Shown here one piece after another: positions 12,480 to 25,400 of a DNA stretch of 64,000 bases. Source of the stretch: Cymbidium sinense. Taxonomy: Eukaryota; Streptophyta; Magnoliopsida; Asparagales; Orchidaceae. How positions within the stretch are numbered: the first letter of the stretch is position 1; the number at the start of each line of letters is the position of its first letter. Below the pieces are notes generated by a model. The model saw only the letters and a list, made by a program, of their open reading frames with translations. It was not told the origin of the DNA and ran no database searches. Location of the stretch: contig CM038221.1 of the NCBI GenBank assembly GCA_021442155.1, positions 45,083,648 to 45,147,647 on the forward strand. Direction: 5' to 3'. The translations under genes and the position numbers were made by a program.

Positions 12480-13860
12480 TTCATTAAATAGTTTAGCAAT
12501 CCTTTAGCTAATGTGCTCAAATAATACTCGTTTCTAAACTTCTTCTTTAACGGTAAAGTATTTCAATTCCATATGTTTAACACACTTTGAATACTTGTCG
12601 TTCTTAGAAAAGAAAACTGCTGCGACATTATTACAATAAATTTTCAACGGCTTGACAATACTGTTGACAACTCTAAGTCCTAAAATGAAATTCCGCAATC
12701 ATAACCCATGAATTGTGGCTTCAAAACATGTCACAAATTCAGCTTCCATAGTGGATGCAGCAATGACGGACTGCTTCTCACTTCTTCATGAGATATCTCC
12801 TCCAGCTAATAGGAACAAATAGCCAAATGTGAATTTTCTAGTATCCACACATCCAACAAAATCTAAATCTGAATATCTAATCACATCAAGATGATCAGAT
12901 CTCCTACAAGTGAGCATATGTTCTTTCATTCCTTACAAATATCGCAAAACTTTCTTTGCAGCTTATCAATAATTAATTCATGGATTACTTTGATATCAAC
13001 CCAATATTCCCACAACAAAATTAATATCTGGTCTCGTACAAGTCTGAGCATACATCAGACTTCCAACAATAGATGCATAAAGAATTTGTTCCATTTGCTT
13101 ATGTTCCAATTCATATTTTGGGCATTGCATAAGACTGAATTTTTCCCCTTTCTGAATTAAAACAATACTTGCAGAATATTTTTCCATTTGAAATCTCTCT
13201 AAACCTTTATATATGCTTTCTGAGATAATCCTAATAATTCTTATGATCTATCACGGAATATTTCAATTCCTATCACATAGGCCTCACCCATATCTTTCAT
13301 TTCAAAGTTTTTTTAGAGAAATTTCTTGGTCTCATACAATAATCCAAGATCATTAGTTGCAAGCAAGATATCATCAACATATAAAATCAAACATATAAAC
13401 TTACTCGTTGACCTTTGGATATATACATCGATCAATAATATTTTCTTTAAATCCAAAGGTAGTAATAATATCGTTAAACTTAAGATACCATTGTCGAGAA
13501 GCTTGTTTAAGTCCATATATTGATTTCTTAAGTTGACACACCATATGTTATTTTCCTTTAATTGAAAAATCTTTAAGCTGATTCATATAAACTTCTTTCT
13601 CTAAATTTCTATTTAAAAAGACGGTTTTCACATCCACTTAATGTAGCTCCAAATCATAATGAACTATTAATACCATAATAATTCTTAATGAGTCCTTTTT
13701 GGAAACAGGAGAAAAAGTCTCTTTATAGTCAATATCATATTTTTGAGTAAAACCTTTGGCAATAAGTCTGGCTTTATATCGCTCTATATTTGCCATTAGA
13801 GTCACGCTTGATCTTAAAGACCCATTTACACCCAACTTTTTTAGAACTTTCACAATTTAA
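12480..13860 (-). pseudogene. Copia reverse transcriptase and RNase H fragments
   Basis: Minus-strand frames match copia pol. 13853-13638 gives RYKARLIAKGFTQKYDIDYKE, the fingers region of reverse transcriptase; 13516-13313 gives the catalytic box LILYVDDILLATND, with the YVDD codons at 13381-13370; 13187-12996 gives the connection region (SLMYAQTCTRPDINF). The RNase H part continues to about 12480. Enzyme function would be to copy element RNA into DNA. Frame changes between the pieces make it inactive. Confidence 0.85.
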
Positions 13861-14424
13861 CGAGATCCTAAACATTATTGTCATTCATTGATTTTAACTC
13901 TTCTTTCATAACATCTAATCACTTTTCAGAATTAATAATTTCAATGACCTGTATAAATGAAACTGGATCATTATCAATTCCTAAATCAAATTCTAACTCT
14001 TGTAAATAAATAAGATAATCATCCAAAATAGCAGATTTTTTTTCTCTTTGAGAACGTCTTAATGCTATTTCTTGTGGTTCATCAATTATAAGTTCATTGA
14101 TGATAACTTCATTATATGGTGTATAGTCATTCATTTGTTGTTCTTGTAAATTAACAAATTATTCAATAATTATAAAAACAACAACTTTAGAAGAAGTAAT
14201 TGATAAAATTTTTTTACTTTAGCTTCTTCAATTTTCACATTCCGTAGTTGTACTCCCACTAATATCACCATTTTCAATGAACTTAGCATTTCAGGTTTCA
14301 ATAATTTTGATACTATGATTAGATAATAAAATCTATACACTTTAGACTTTTCTGGATAACCAATGAAATGTCCACTGATTGTTATTGAATTCAATTTCTT
14401 TTCATGTGGATTATAAATTCTTAA

Positions 14425-15226
14425 TTATGCTGGACAATCCCAAACATGAAGGTGTTTTAAACTAGGCTTCCTTCCTGTCCACAATTCAAAAGGAGTTTTT
14501 GAAACCGCCTTACTGAGAACCCTATTTAATAAATATACAATAGTTTTTAAAGCATACATCCACAATAAAAAGGGTAAAGTAGAATAACTTATCATACTTC
14601 TAACCATATCCATTAAAGTACGATTACGCCTTTCTGCAACACCATTTTATTGTGGTGTTCCTCACATTTTATATTGAGCACAAATGCCATACTTTTAAGA
14701 AATTTAGCAAATGGACCAGGACATTATCCAGATTCATCATGCTTTCCATAATATTCATCACCTCTATCAGATCTTATAATTTTCACTTTTCTATCTAATT
14801 ATCTCTCGACCTCATTAATAAATGTCTCCAAGGCATTTATTTATTGAGATTTTTCATGCAATAAATAGACATAGACATATCGTGATCATCAATAAATGTG
14901 ATAAAATACTCTTCTCTACCAAAAGTTGGAATATCAAAGGTCCACAAACATCAGTGTGTATAATATCTAAAATTTGTGTTTCTTGTGGCCGCTTTTTTAA
15001 TTGTATATTTTGTAGATTTGTCTTTAATACAATCCACACAAATACCAGGATTAGTAAAATCTAAATCAAAGAGAATTTTATTCTTTACTAATCTTTGTAT
15101 TCTTTCTTTAGATATATGACCACAACATTTATGCCACAAATAAGTTGATCTTTCATCAACCAAATCACGTTTCATTTCAATATTATGATGCAAAGTCAAT
15201 AAAGTTTCAAATAAATAAATTATCAA
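14425..15226 (-). pseudogene. Copia GAG-pre-integrase and integrase fragments
   Basis: 15226-14951 contains LWHKCCGHISKERIQRLVK and the following CVDCIK pair, the HHCC zinc domain that precedes the integrase. 15039-14854 carries IIHTDVCGPL, with the first catalytic Asp. 14613-14425 carries the downstream piece [20 protein letters not shown]. The frames are separated by small indels. Further degenerate codons run to about 13900 before reverse transcriptase. Confidence 0.85.
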
Positions 15227-15279
15227 ACTTTAATTTATATATATAATCACAACGCCATCGCCAATAATAATAATTATGC

Positions 15280-16380
15280 TTAAATAAACAAACATTCATT
15301 TCCAAAGTTAAAATAATATCCGCTATATCGAAGTTTTGATAATAAAATTAAGTTTATAGAAACAGATGAAACATAAAGAGTTTGAAAAAGATTTAAATGA
15401 TGTACAATATCTAAAATTAAGCGATATTCTCCAATGGCTTCAATTGGAGCTTTGACTCGATTACCCATGAAGACAAACTTTTCATTTAGCTTTATGGTTT
15501 GGATCGTAAGGAATCCCTGCATCACATTTGAAATATGTGTGGTACAACCAGAATCAATCCACTAAGTTTTATAAGGAACTTCTGTCAAATTAGATTCGAA
15601 ACATACAAAAGCACTTGGCTTACCTTTCTTTTCAAACCAAGCTTTACGTTTCTGGAAATCTTTCTGATAGTGTTCATGCTTGTGACAGAAATGACATATA
15701 TCATATTTATGTATCTTCTTTTGGATTTGAGCAGATGACATATTAGCCTTCAAGTGTCCTTTATTGCCCTTAACATTCCTCTTAATTAGTTTTCTTTTAA
15801 TTTTTGATTGTCCTATGAGATTAACTGAGTGAATTCCTTATTTCTTAAGCCTTGTTTCCTCTTGAATAAGCATACTTTGTAATTCAGTCACATTTTATTT
15901 ATCTTTAATAGTATTATAGTTTATTTAGAATGAACAATATTCAAGAGGCAAAGAATTAATAATAAATTGTAGAAGAAAACTTTCACTCACATTCATTCCC
16001 ATGGTGTTTATTCTTGCTGCAATATTTGTCATTTCAGTGATGTGCTCATGCATAGTACGTGAACCATCAAACTTCATGGTGGTCAACATACCCATTAATG
16101 TCCCAGCACGTGACTTGTCAGCAGTCTCAGACTAAGATAAATCTTTCATAAACTTCATAAATTCCTTTGCATTATCAATTTTGGGAATTGTTGACTTAAT
16201 GATTTCTGTTACAGTCATTCGCATAAACATTAAACTAAGTCTATTTGATCTTTCCCAAGTATCATAGAAAGACTTTTGTTCATTGCTACTAATAGCAATA
16301 ATGACAATGAGCTTATCATTAAGAAGTGTTAAATGAAGACCCAAGACACCTAAATGGAACTGAATTTGTTCAATTTCTAT
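15280..16380 (-). pseudogene. Copia gag and protease-linked region
   Basis: 16344-16132 matches the copia gag core, with ERSNRLSLMFMRMTVTEIIK. 15753-15562 holds the zinc knuckle CHFCHKHEHYQKD, in which the last Cys of CCHC is Asp, and the following KRKAWFEKKGKP. 15525-15280 holds MQGFLTIQTI...FVFMGNRV, the segment between protease and GAG-pre-integrase. Gag would package element RNA. The gene is interrupted and carries a changed zinc ligand. Confidence 0.8.
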
Positions 16381-17900
16381 TCATTAAAATTAAGCCCATT
16401 AAACTTTATAATAGACGAAGGTTGCAAATGAAGAGTAAGAGAAGTAGATGCTGCAAAATATTAAATGCTCACATATTAATATTTGAGTTATAAACACAGA
16501 CACATAAAAATAGATTCAGATAACATTCATATAATCACAAAATGCACATTGAAGTTCTCCTTTGGGTGATACTACAATATAAAATAATAAAAATAATTAA
16601 TGCTTAATATTAATTTCACATAATTGGCAATTATACATACTTTAATTAAGTAAGTTTGCTATCTTTGGATATGCTAAACACATCTAGTCAAGTATATTAA
16701 TTAACCACAATTATGTTCATGATTACAAATCGACTAATTAACCTTTGAGATCCCTAAATAATTTATAATCATTGAACTTTAATTACTCATGATAAATTTA
16801 TAAAAGTTCATTATGTCATTTCATTATTAGCATCACATGCTCATAAGAAATTAAATAAATTTAATTTGATATTTATAAAATCTTTCTAATTCGACCACTT
16901 TGGTGATTAACAAATTATGCTTGCTATAAATATCAAATTAAATGATAATAATAATTATTTCAATTGAATAAAATACATAAAGAAAATCACTAATATGCAT
17001 ATAGTGTCATACATGAGCAAATCCAAATTTAATGGTTATGCAATTTTCTTAACATAATTATATTGATTTTTTTTGACAGCATAAATGAAAATTACATTCA
17101 AATTTGTTTATATGTATACTTTGTGTAAATCAAAACATAATTTTCAAATTTATTTATATACAGATAAACATTAGAAATTATAGTGTAATAAAATATTGTC
17201 GAGACCAACATTAATTAAAGAGAACAACAAATTTAGATATATATATATAAGTCGACAACATTAAGTGTAATTAATTCACAACAATTAATTAGAATGTATA
17301 ATGACCAGATACCATGTATAGATATGATGACCAAATACAAAATATAGTCTATTTAACACATTATTATTGAGACTAGATACAATTTCTTACAGATTATGTT
17401 AATGTAAGAAAATCTGAAATAAATAAAATTTTCAGATTTATTTGTATACAGAAAATCTGAAATAAATAAAATTTATAGCATTAAAGATATATTCTACATA
17501 TATCCAAAAAGTTAAATAAACAAAATATGATGATTTATATTAATCCATAATGTATGTCGCAACATCCTTTGTGAGTAACAAAATTTAATATGTTCAGATT
17601 TTCAGATATCATTTCACTTATATATGTCTTAACGGGTTCACTTTCTTTTGTACAGTGGCTTTAGAACTAAAACATTTCTCCAAATAAAATGAGAAGATTT
17701 CATTACAGTAAAACATAAAGCCGAGGAAATTTAATGATCACGTTAAATACATTGAAAACAATAAATAGTGAAAAGAACGTACTTAACTTGAAAAGCTTTG
17801 ATCAAGGATTACGACAAGAATGAGCTACTAGAATATGTGGAATTAAATTTCAGCAATCAAAAGATGAATTTTTTAATGGAAAATCATAAGTTCTTAAACT

Positions 17901-17914
17901 TGACTCTGATACCA
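17901..17914 (-). other. Primer-binding site, initiator tRNA-Met
   Basis: On the minus strand the sequence next to the 5' LTR reads TGGTATCAGAGTCA, which is complementary to the 3' end of plant initiator tRNA-Met. This is the usual primer site of Ty1/copia elements, and it fixes the element's direction. Confidence 0.9.
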
Positions 17915-17916
17915 CT

Positions 17917-18288
17917 TGTTAGAAATTTGAATCAATTCGTTAAACATTTCTTTCTTAATTATACAAATAACATAATTGTATAAACTCATAAACCCAAGAT
18001 CTTGAAAAAAATGATTTTCACAAAACTTCACTTAATAAATAAATACATACCTGATTTGTTAAGATTTGAAACTAGTGTTTCTTCTTTCACCTAAATGTTC
18101 TTCATAATAATCTTAATGGATATATATTATATTAAAAGGTATAGATCGATAATTTTCTATGAAGAGACACTTTGTTTGATCAAATGATCCATAAACGATC
18201 AATCAAACTCTCTCTTGACCAATGAATAGCAAATTAAATAATAATTAATGTGGGCCACACTTAAGAATTAATTACATAATTCTTACTA
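17917..18288 (-). repeat. 5' LTR of the copia element
   Basis: About 372 bp. It begins on the plus strand with TGTTAGAAATTTGAATC and shares TGTGGGCCACACTTAA with the other LTR. It is some 50 bp shorter through internal deletions, and its outer end is blurred (CTTACTA). Confidence 0.8.
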
Positions 18289-18360
18289 TGCCATTGCATC
18301 AAACAAAAGTTGTTTGAATTAACAAGTCCATTTTGCCATTATTTTTGTTTTGAGAAAAAT

Positions 18361-18420
18361 TAATTTTAAATAGATAAATAAATAAATAAATAAATAAATA
18401 TATATATATATATATATAAA
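18361..18420. repeat. AAAT/AT microsatellite
   Basis: A run of AAAT units (about 18376-18401) passes directly into a TA dinucleotide run. It is a compound simple repeat of about 45 bp just outside the copia element. Confidence 0.85.
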
Positions 18421-19200
18421 GCCTTCAATCCCATGATCTACGATGCGAGAGTTTTCACCCATTAAAATAAAAAGAGTTGCATTTATGTTATTGGATTATA
18501 GGCATTTCAATCTCTCTGCTTATATATCTCATGAATCACAAAAAATAGGGTACGTACTATCATAAATTTTAATCAACTTAGTGCTCGAATAACCATTAAT
18601 CTAACAATCAAACAACTGAGTCTATAAGTAGATCAAAATGGATTGTAAAAATAAATATCATATTCTTTTTTGGCAAATAATGGTTACTATTTCATACCCA
18701 AAATGTGACAATATAAGTTGATAACAAAGCAATAAAGATTTTTAAGCACAAAAATTTTATGAACATATAAATAATATTTTAGAAAATTTAAACAATTTTA
18801 CAAAAAAGTATAAAATATAATAAATCACAATAAGATAAATAATTTGACACGCATGACTGATGTAAGACTTAAAAATTTCAGTGATTCACTCCTAGATCTC
18901 TCCTCTCTCCTCTCTCTCCTCTCTCCCTTTATTTATTTTTTGAGAATTTATATTCATATCATATAATTTTTATGTATCTAATATTTAAATTTTAATTTTT
19001 ATATATATAATATTCTAATTTTTAATATTATATCAAAAATATTATTTTATTCATTTTTTAAAAATAAAAGATATTTTTTTAAGTATAAAAAAATATTAGA
19101 TAAATATTTTTGAAAAGTGGTGAGTGACAAAGCGCATTTATTCGGATCTGGATCTGTACATGGTCAACTTTAGGTGTGAACGACGCAGATCCTGTTTCAA
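18421..19200. other. Non-coding upstream region of the transporter gene
   Basis: AT-rich and without coding frames. A pyrimidine tract of CTCTCC units lies at about 18893-18929, followed by AT-rich DNA up to the TATA motif. Such CT tracts are frequent in plant promoters, but no function is shown here. Confidence 0.4.
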
Positions 19201-19210
19201 TAGCTCACGC

Positions 19211-19220
19211 CTATTTATAA
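19211..19220 (+). promoter_or_regulatory. Candidate TATA box of the transporter gene
   Basis: CTATTTATAA lies about 185 bases before the proposed ATG at 19404, after a rise in GC content near 19140. It is the best TATA match between the upstream repeat zone and exon 1. It would place transcription start near 19245 and leave a 5' UTR of about 160 bases. Confidence 0.5.
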
Positions 19221-19403
19221 CGTGTTCCAAGTCTCTCGGCTTCCTGCTCGCCCTCGTTGGCCGTCTACGCTAGCAAGAAAAGTCTTTTTTGGTTACTGAA
19301 TTGCTGTCGTTGCCCGGATCTAGCTCCTTGCAGAGGAACTCTTCTTTTCTCAATACTATTCTCCTGTTCAGACAAATTTTCTTTCTATCTTAAAGAAGTC
19401 GAC

Positions 19404-22400
19404 ATGGCGAGGAAGGAGGAAGGCAGCAAGGTGCTCATGGCAACGGTTCATTGGATTCTGGCCACGCCCGGCTTCATGAGCTCGGCTACAAGCAGGAGCT
19501 TAAGCGTGACCTCTCGTAAAGATCTCTTTTCCCTTGCCCCGTTCCGTTTTAGTTGTTCATTATTTTCTGTTTGGTGGGTGTTTGATTAGGTGATTACAGG
19601 GTTTTATCCAATTTTGCCTTCTCATTCTCAATCATATCGGTGCTCACCGGTATCACAACGCTTTACAATACCGGGCTTAGATATGGTGGTCCTCTTGCCA
19701 TGACTTATGGGTGGTTTGTTGCTGGGGGGTTTACAATGATGGTGGGGCTATCTATGGCGGAGATTTGTTCATCTTATCCGACCTCGGGTGGGCTCTATTA
19801 CTGGAGTGCAAGGCTCTCAGGGATAGAATGGGCACCCTTTGCCTCATGGATGACAGGATGGTATGCATGCATTAATTATTTCTGTTTTCTTCAGCTCACT
19901 ATGCAGTCCTTTTAGATTTTGAAATATGCATTTTGATAGTTGGCAGATGGGAGAAAAATGAAAATGATTTTGTTATTTGCGGTGTTTAATTGTTTGGATA
20001 AAGTCATGGAAGTTTTCTGGATCAATTATAAAGGTCTTTTGCCTCTTGATTATTGAAGGGTTGAGAGCGAGGTCTTTAGATAGAAGAAAGCTCTGCCATT
20101 TGTTGTGTATCTGTTTATAGATACTGCTTTGCAGTATTTGCGTTGTGACTAAGGATTGGATTAACGGTTGTCTGATAATTTAATTTATTGTTAATCTATT
20201 AAAGAGGGATTAGAACATAACTTCTTCATGTAATTTTGACTGAAATTTTGGATTGATGGTTGAAGATTGAAAATACCTTATTAAGCTGTATACTATGAAT
20301 GAAATTTCTCAAGGCTATCAAGTTAGAGGTTTCTTTGAAGAGATGATAATGCGTTTGAAAAAGCTGTCTTGTTTTTTTTTATCCTTGTGGCTTTGCATTT
20401 AAGTAATTCGCACTTATCCCATTATTTAAATACGATGAACAGGAAATTTTGGATTTTTGCCACATCAGTTGGTCACTGCAATTGGAAATTTGTTTTTCGA
20501 ACGAATTGCCATGACTCTTTTTTTTTGAAGTTCTGTTGTTAGCGCTGCATGGCGTCGCTTCAAAATCTATGCGAAGGAATTACAGATTCCTCTTTTGGTA
20601 GTCATATGCACTTGCTAGAACTAAAAAGTAGAAATGAAAGTATTTTCTTCTGAAGATAAAGGCAATGCTGCATGTTCAGCATAGATGAGTAGATTGGGAA
20701 GGCTGATGGCATTTCAACTGAAACATAGTTTTTATACAAGTTTTGAAGGATTCCTTTATTTTTATAAATAATTATTTGAACTATATGCTGATAATAAAAT
20801 ATATCTGTCATGTCTGCACATCTTGTGATGAAATTAGATTCTTAATTAATGTTTTCTTTATTATAATAAAGGATTCATGTTACTGGAAACATCTTTGCCA
20901 AGAGTAGTTCTATTATAATTGAAATGAAGATGTGAAAAAGCATATTTTGAGCAATAAGAAATATTTTAGGATGGGTTTCATCATTATCTGAGAAGTCAGA
21001 ACATATATTTTTTTAAGTAACAAACAAACTTTTTTATGCTTCTGTTTCTACATGAAGTTGCAGATTACACAAGCAGATATAGGAGTGAACATAGGAAATC
21101 TCTATTTTCATGCATGTTGTCTGCATGAACTTTGTGAAAAGTTTTGTGTGGGAATATGGGCAAGTATGGCTATGGGAAACCATATGTTTTATATTTCACA
21201 TTGTCACCTTCCATTATATGCCATCTTGAGTTAGAACCATCTAAGGTGCTTTACCTAGCTATTAGGTTTAAGATTGATCATGATTATCGAGATTTTCGAT
21301 CTCATAAAATGAAGTCAAGTTGAATAAAGAGTAGTACAAAGAACTTTTTGTACGGAAAATCCATGGAAGGGAAAACCAGTGGACCTTACCTAGTTGAAAA
21401 ACTTACATTATTTGTAAGAAGTTTGTATATGAGTGATCTATCTTTAAGCAATTGAAAAGACGTTAGCATGAGGCTTCTCTTGGAAAATTAGAAAAAAGTG
21501 GCATAAAGGCACCAAGATAGGTCTTTAAGTGTGTTAGTTGTAAATGTTGTAGAAAAGTATAATAGTATGAGTTTTGTCTCACTCAGAGCTTTGGTAAAGG
21601 TTCTTGAAGGTTGTGGCCCTATTCTTGTTAGGAATGTATGCAGTAAATGTTTTATAAGGAGTAATTGTAGTACAAATCTGGTTAATGCTGATTGAGATGT
21701 AAGTTCCACTGATAATTATTGTATTAAGTTCTGAGGAGCTGATTGTGATGTAAGTGAGAGTGCACATGTTTATTTAAAGAGCATATAAATATATATTCAT
21801 AGTTTGGTAAGGTGCACCTTTAATATATTAGTATAACAAAAGAAAACAAAGATGAGTATGCACGTTATTTGTTAGTTTTGTGCTATAAAATATAACAAGT
21901 TCAATTTTATAGATTCAATTTTATGATTGGCATTTTCTTTATTTTCGTTTAGATTTATTTAGTTGAAGGGATTGAGCATGAGTTATTTAGTTTATATTAG
22001 TAGCCTTAAGTTGGAGACACCATCATTCTAAATTATTGAGCCAATTATTTTGAATAACAAGGATAAAGTGTTGAACATGGAAATTAGAGGATGATTTAGA
22101 GAACATGATGAATTAGTGTTTGGTGGATAAAAGTTAATACAAAATAACATTTAGAGAGTTATCCGTGTTTATGCAAGAAACTATAACATTTGAGTTTGAT
22201 CTAAACGAAAGAACAATGATTCTTCATTGAGGACACATTTGAAGATGAACTAGAAAATGATGAGTAATGATGAAAATTATGATTTGAGAGATAATAATGA
22301 TGGAGATGATATTATTTTATTTTATGATGTTGATGATTCTCAAAATGGCTAATTTAAAATTCTTTAGGTATATATTCTAGCATTTTCATTACTTATTTCA

Positions 22401-25400
22401 CATTATTTACATGATTTGAATGAATTATCGTATTTGCTTGAAGAGACAAAAAAGCTAATTAATTATGTCAATTTTGACATGTGAACTTCAAATCAGGTGA
22501 TAATGTAATGATTTATCTAAATTCTTAAGATCTTCCTTATGTGAAATTTTAAGAAATTAACTCCATGAATGATAGGGCTAATGAAACCATACATTGCATG
22601 GAGGTCATTACACGTGCCTTGGAAATTCTTAGAAGTTTTTGGTAGTGTTTCAAACTTAATGCATCTAATTTGGTTTTATTTATGAACATTTTGTCATTAC
22701 TATGGACTCTTCTTTCTTTATATCCCATCCTTATGAATTCACATCCAACACAATACTAGATGGATCTACTTATCTTATTCTAGAAGATAACTTATATGCA
22801 AGCCACTATTGATGTGATTGACAAGTATTGTATGCCTTGTAATGATAAGCTTAGTTATGATAATTCATGGATTAACTTGCAGGATGTACAATAGCCCATA
22901 CTTGATGATCATCAAATGATCAATTTATTGAAATCATATGCTTTAAGCAAGGTAGATTGATATATAATTTCTTATGTCTTTACTTCCATTTGCTTTGTAC
23001 CATTATTCCCTATTTATGCCGCTATTTTTTACTCATTCCTTGTTTCTATCACTATATATTTCCCATTATAATGTTCCCTTGCTTTCCTACTCTTCTACTT
23101 GATACCTCTCTCACAATTGCTAGTTTGCTATAGTCCTAATAAGAGTGGCTCTATGAATTGCTACAATTCTATTGATGCCTTCTTATGTCATGTGCTCCAT
23201 CCTTGATTTTTCTTGGGGAGGGTGAGATAAGTATGCCTAAAGATAGTTAAACTAAATCTAATTCTATCATTTATGTGCTAACACTGATTAAAACTTTTTC
23301 TATTTGAATATATCTTTATAGATTCTTAGAAGTTTTTTATTTTGAATCCTTGGACATTGAGTATCGAAATACAATTCTATTTTATTGTATATATTCTTAC
23401 GTATGCTTGTTAGGAGAGTATTATTTGATTACTTTATTGATGTAGACAACTATTTTCAGAGGCAAGTCTTTTTATATTGACACGAGTTCTTAATTTGTTT
23501 ATCATTGTTCTTATTTTAATTTGTTTAGTCACTTGTTTATGTGCGCGATTAAATTTCATCAATCATAATACATATAAATTTTTTTTTTTACTATGTAACT
23601 TAATCATTGCTGAAATTTTATATTCACCCATGACTTTTGTATGGAATTCTAGTTTTTTTATGCATTTATTGTATCATTCGGTGGAATGATGCATGTTTTA
23701 TTTTCAGAGTTATGCTAAAAATAGTTTGTCAACTATTTGTGTTTAGGCAATTTAGTCCTAGAGTTTCATACTTATTCAGTTTAATTCTTGATTATACAAA
23801 ATTGATCCAAGATGATTCATTGGGGATTGAATTGATTTTGTTGTTGACCATGCGTGATACATCAGAAATGTGCTCAAAATTCAAATTGACGGACTTGAAG
23901 CCATAAATAAGGCGTCAGATCGCAAAGACACCGCTAGTAGAAATTACATATATATTTACTTTTATGTAGGTGATTAGTCATATGCTCATATTGGGTGTAA
24001 TGGGATTGAAAGTCGCGAGATAATCCACGCTTCATTAGGCATGACTAGTAGACCAAAAACAGCCTATGTAATTTGCGGGGATGACGTCAGAATATTGTCG
24101 AAATGTTGCCGGAATTTCGTCAAATTTTTTGGGATTTAGAAAATAAAAAAAAAAAAGGAAAAAGAAACAATCAAAGTGCTTAAATAGAAATAAATGAAAG
24201 GCTTAAATCAAAACTTTTGTTATAATAAGCTAAAATGTGAAGTTATAAATGCATAAAATAAATACGAGTGCTCATATGATATTTGAAAAGAGAACCTATA
24301 AGAATAAAGCTAAATGGACATTTGAATAATCCCATTTAACGTTAAGTGAAATCAAAAGATTTCAATTGAATGTTGTGTGAAATAACAAATGATTTGTAAT
24401 GAATTTAATCCCGGTTTTGAATAAAAAATGGAACTTGATGTAGAGTTAAAGATAAATTCATGTTGGATTTGAACTCTTCTTATGTGAATAAAGCTTCTCT
24501 TTGAAAATTCAAAGTGTTAAATTCATGAACATGTAATTAATATGAACAATATTAACTGAGCATTTGAACGATCTCAGTTGATGTCAAATGAAGTAAGGAT
24601 TTCAATTGAATATCAAATGATCAATAATGGTAAATCCAAATATTCAATTTCAAATTAAAAACAAAGGTGTGCAAGTAATTTGGTAAAATTTTGTCAAAGA
24701 CAAATTCAATTAGATCTCATGCTCATTCATGAATGTACTTTAAAATGATCATTTGGATTTTTAAAGTCGGGTTAAGTACAAGAGAGATTTGGTTGAGTGT
24801 CACTTTCAAAAGAAAATCGAAGCCCTTCATAAGAAATTTTCATTGAAATTAAATAACTTATTAGCAGTATCAAAGACTTCTTAGTGAATAATTGACTCAT
24901 ATTTGAAAAGAGCCTCAATTTGATTTTTGCTGAAGAAGATATAATAGCCTTAATGGATGGTTATATGTTTGTTATAATAAGTCAAGCAATGCAATATTTT
25001 GAATTCAAAATAGAAACTTAGTTTGACTGCTATTCTTGACAAATGAACGTAAGAAGATATTAAATTAAATTAATTACATGCCTTTCAATCCAAAGTTAAG
25101 AAATTTCATTCTAATTATGATTTTCAAAATCAATGATTTTATTGATTAGATGAAATTATCTAAAAAAATACACGGGATATAAAGATTTAAAATACAAATT
25201 TTAATATTTGAAAATACTGCACATGCTAAGTTGAAATTAAATAAATATAAAATTAATCTCATAATTTAGAAACAAAATTTCCTAAATTACAAAACACCTG
25301 CATGGGTCTCGATACTATGCTGAATGTTTAAACTTAGTGTTTGAGGATAGTTGCTTTCCTGGTTTGGCCTGACCGATCCGAAGTTAACAAAATTAATTAT

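Larger units (their letters stand above)
11620..18288 (-). mobile_element. Ty1/copia retrotransposon, decayed
   Basis: A complete but degenerate element on the minus strand, about 6.7 kb. In its own direction: 5' LTR 18288-17917, initiator-Met primer-binding site 17914-17901, a leader of about 1.5 kb, gag from about 16380, zinc knuckle near 15690, protease-linked region 15525-15280, GAG-pre-integrase and integrase core 15226-14425, reverse transcriptase 13860-13200, RNase H 12990-12480, purine-rich tract (AAGTGGGACAA) just before the 3' LTR 12041-11620. Integrase before reverse transcriptase is the copia order. All domains are broken by stops and shifts. A target duplication is not clear: AATAT lies outside the left end and no match lies outside the right. 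Confidence 0.9.

Noticed and set aside
12891..13160. Plus-strand frames over the copia pol region
   Set aside because: They are shadows of the minus-strand reverse transcriptase, which has recognisable motifs.
19257..19589. 110-codon frame over exon 1 of the transporter
   Set aside because: It starts in the 5' UTR and crosses the splice donor at 19516. The family-like reading (ELGYKQELKRD) is in another frame.
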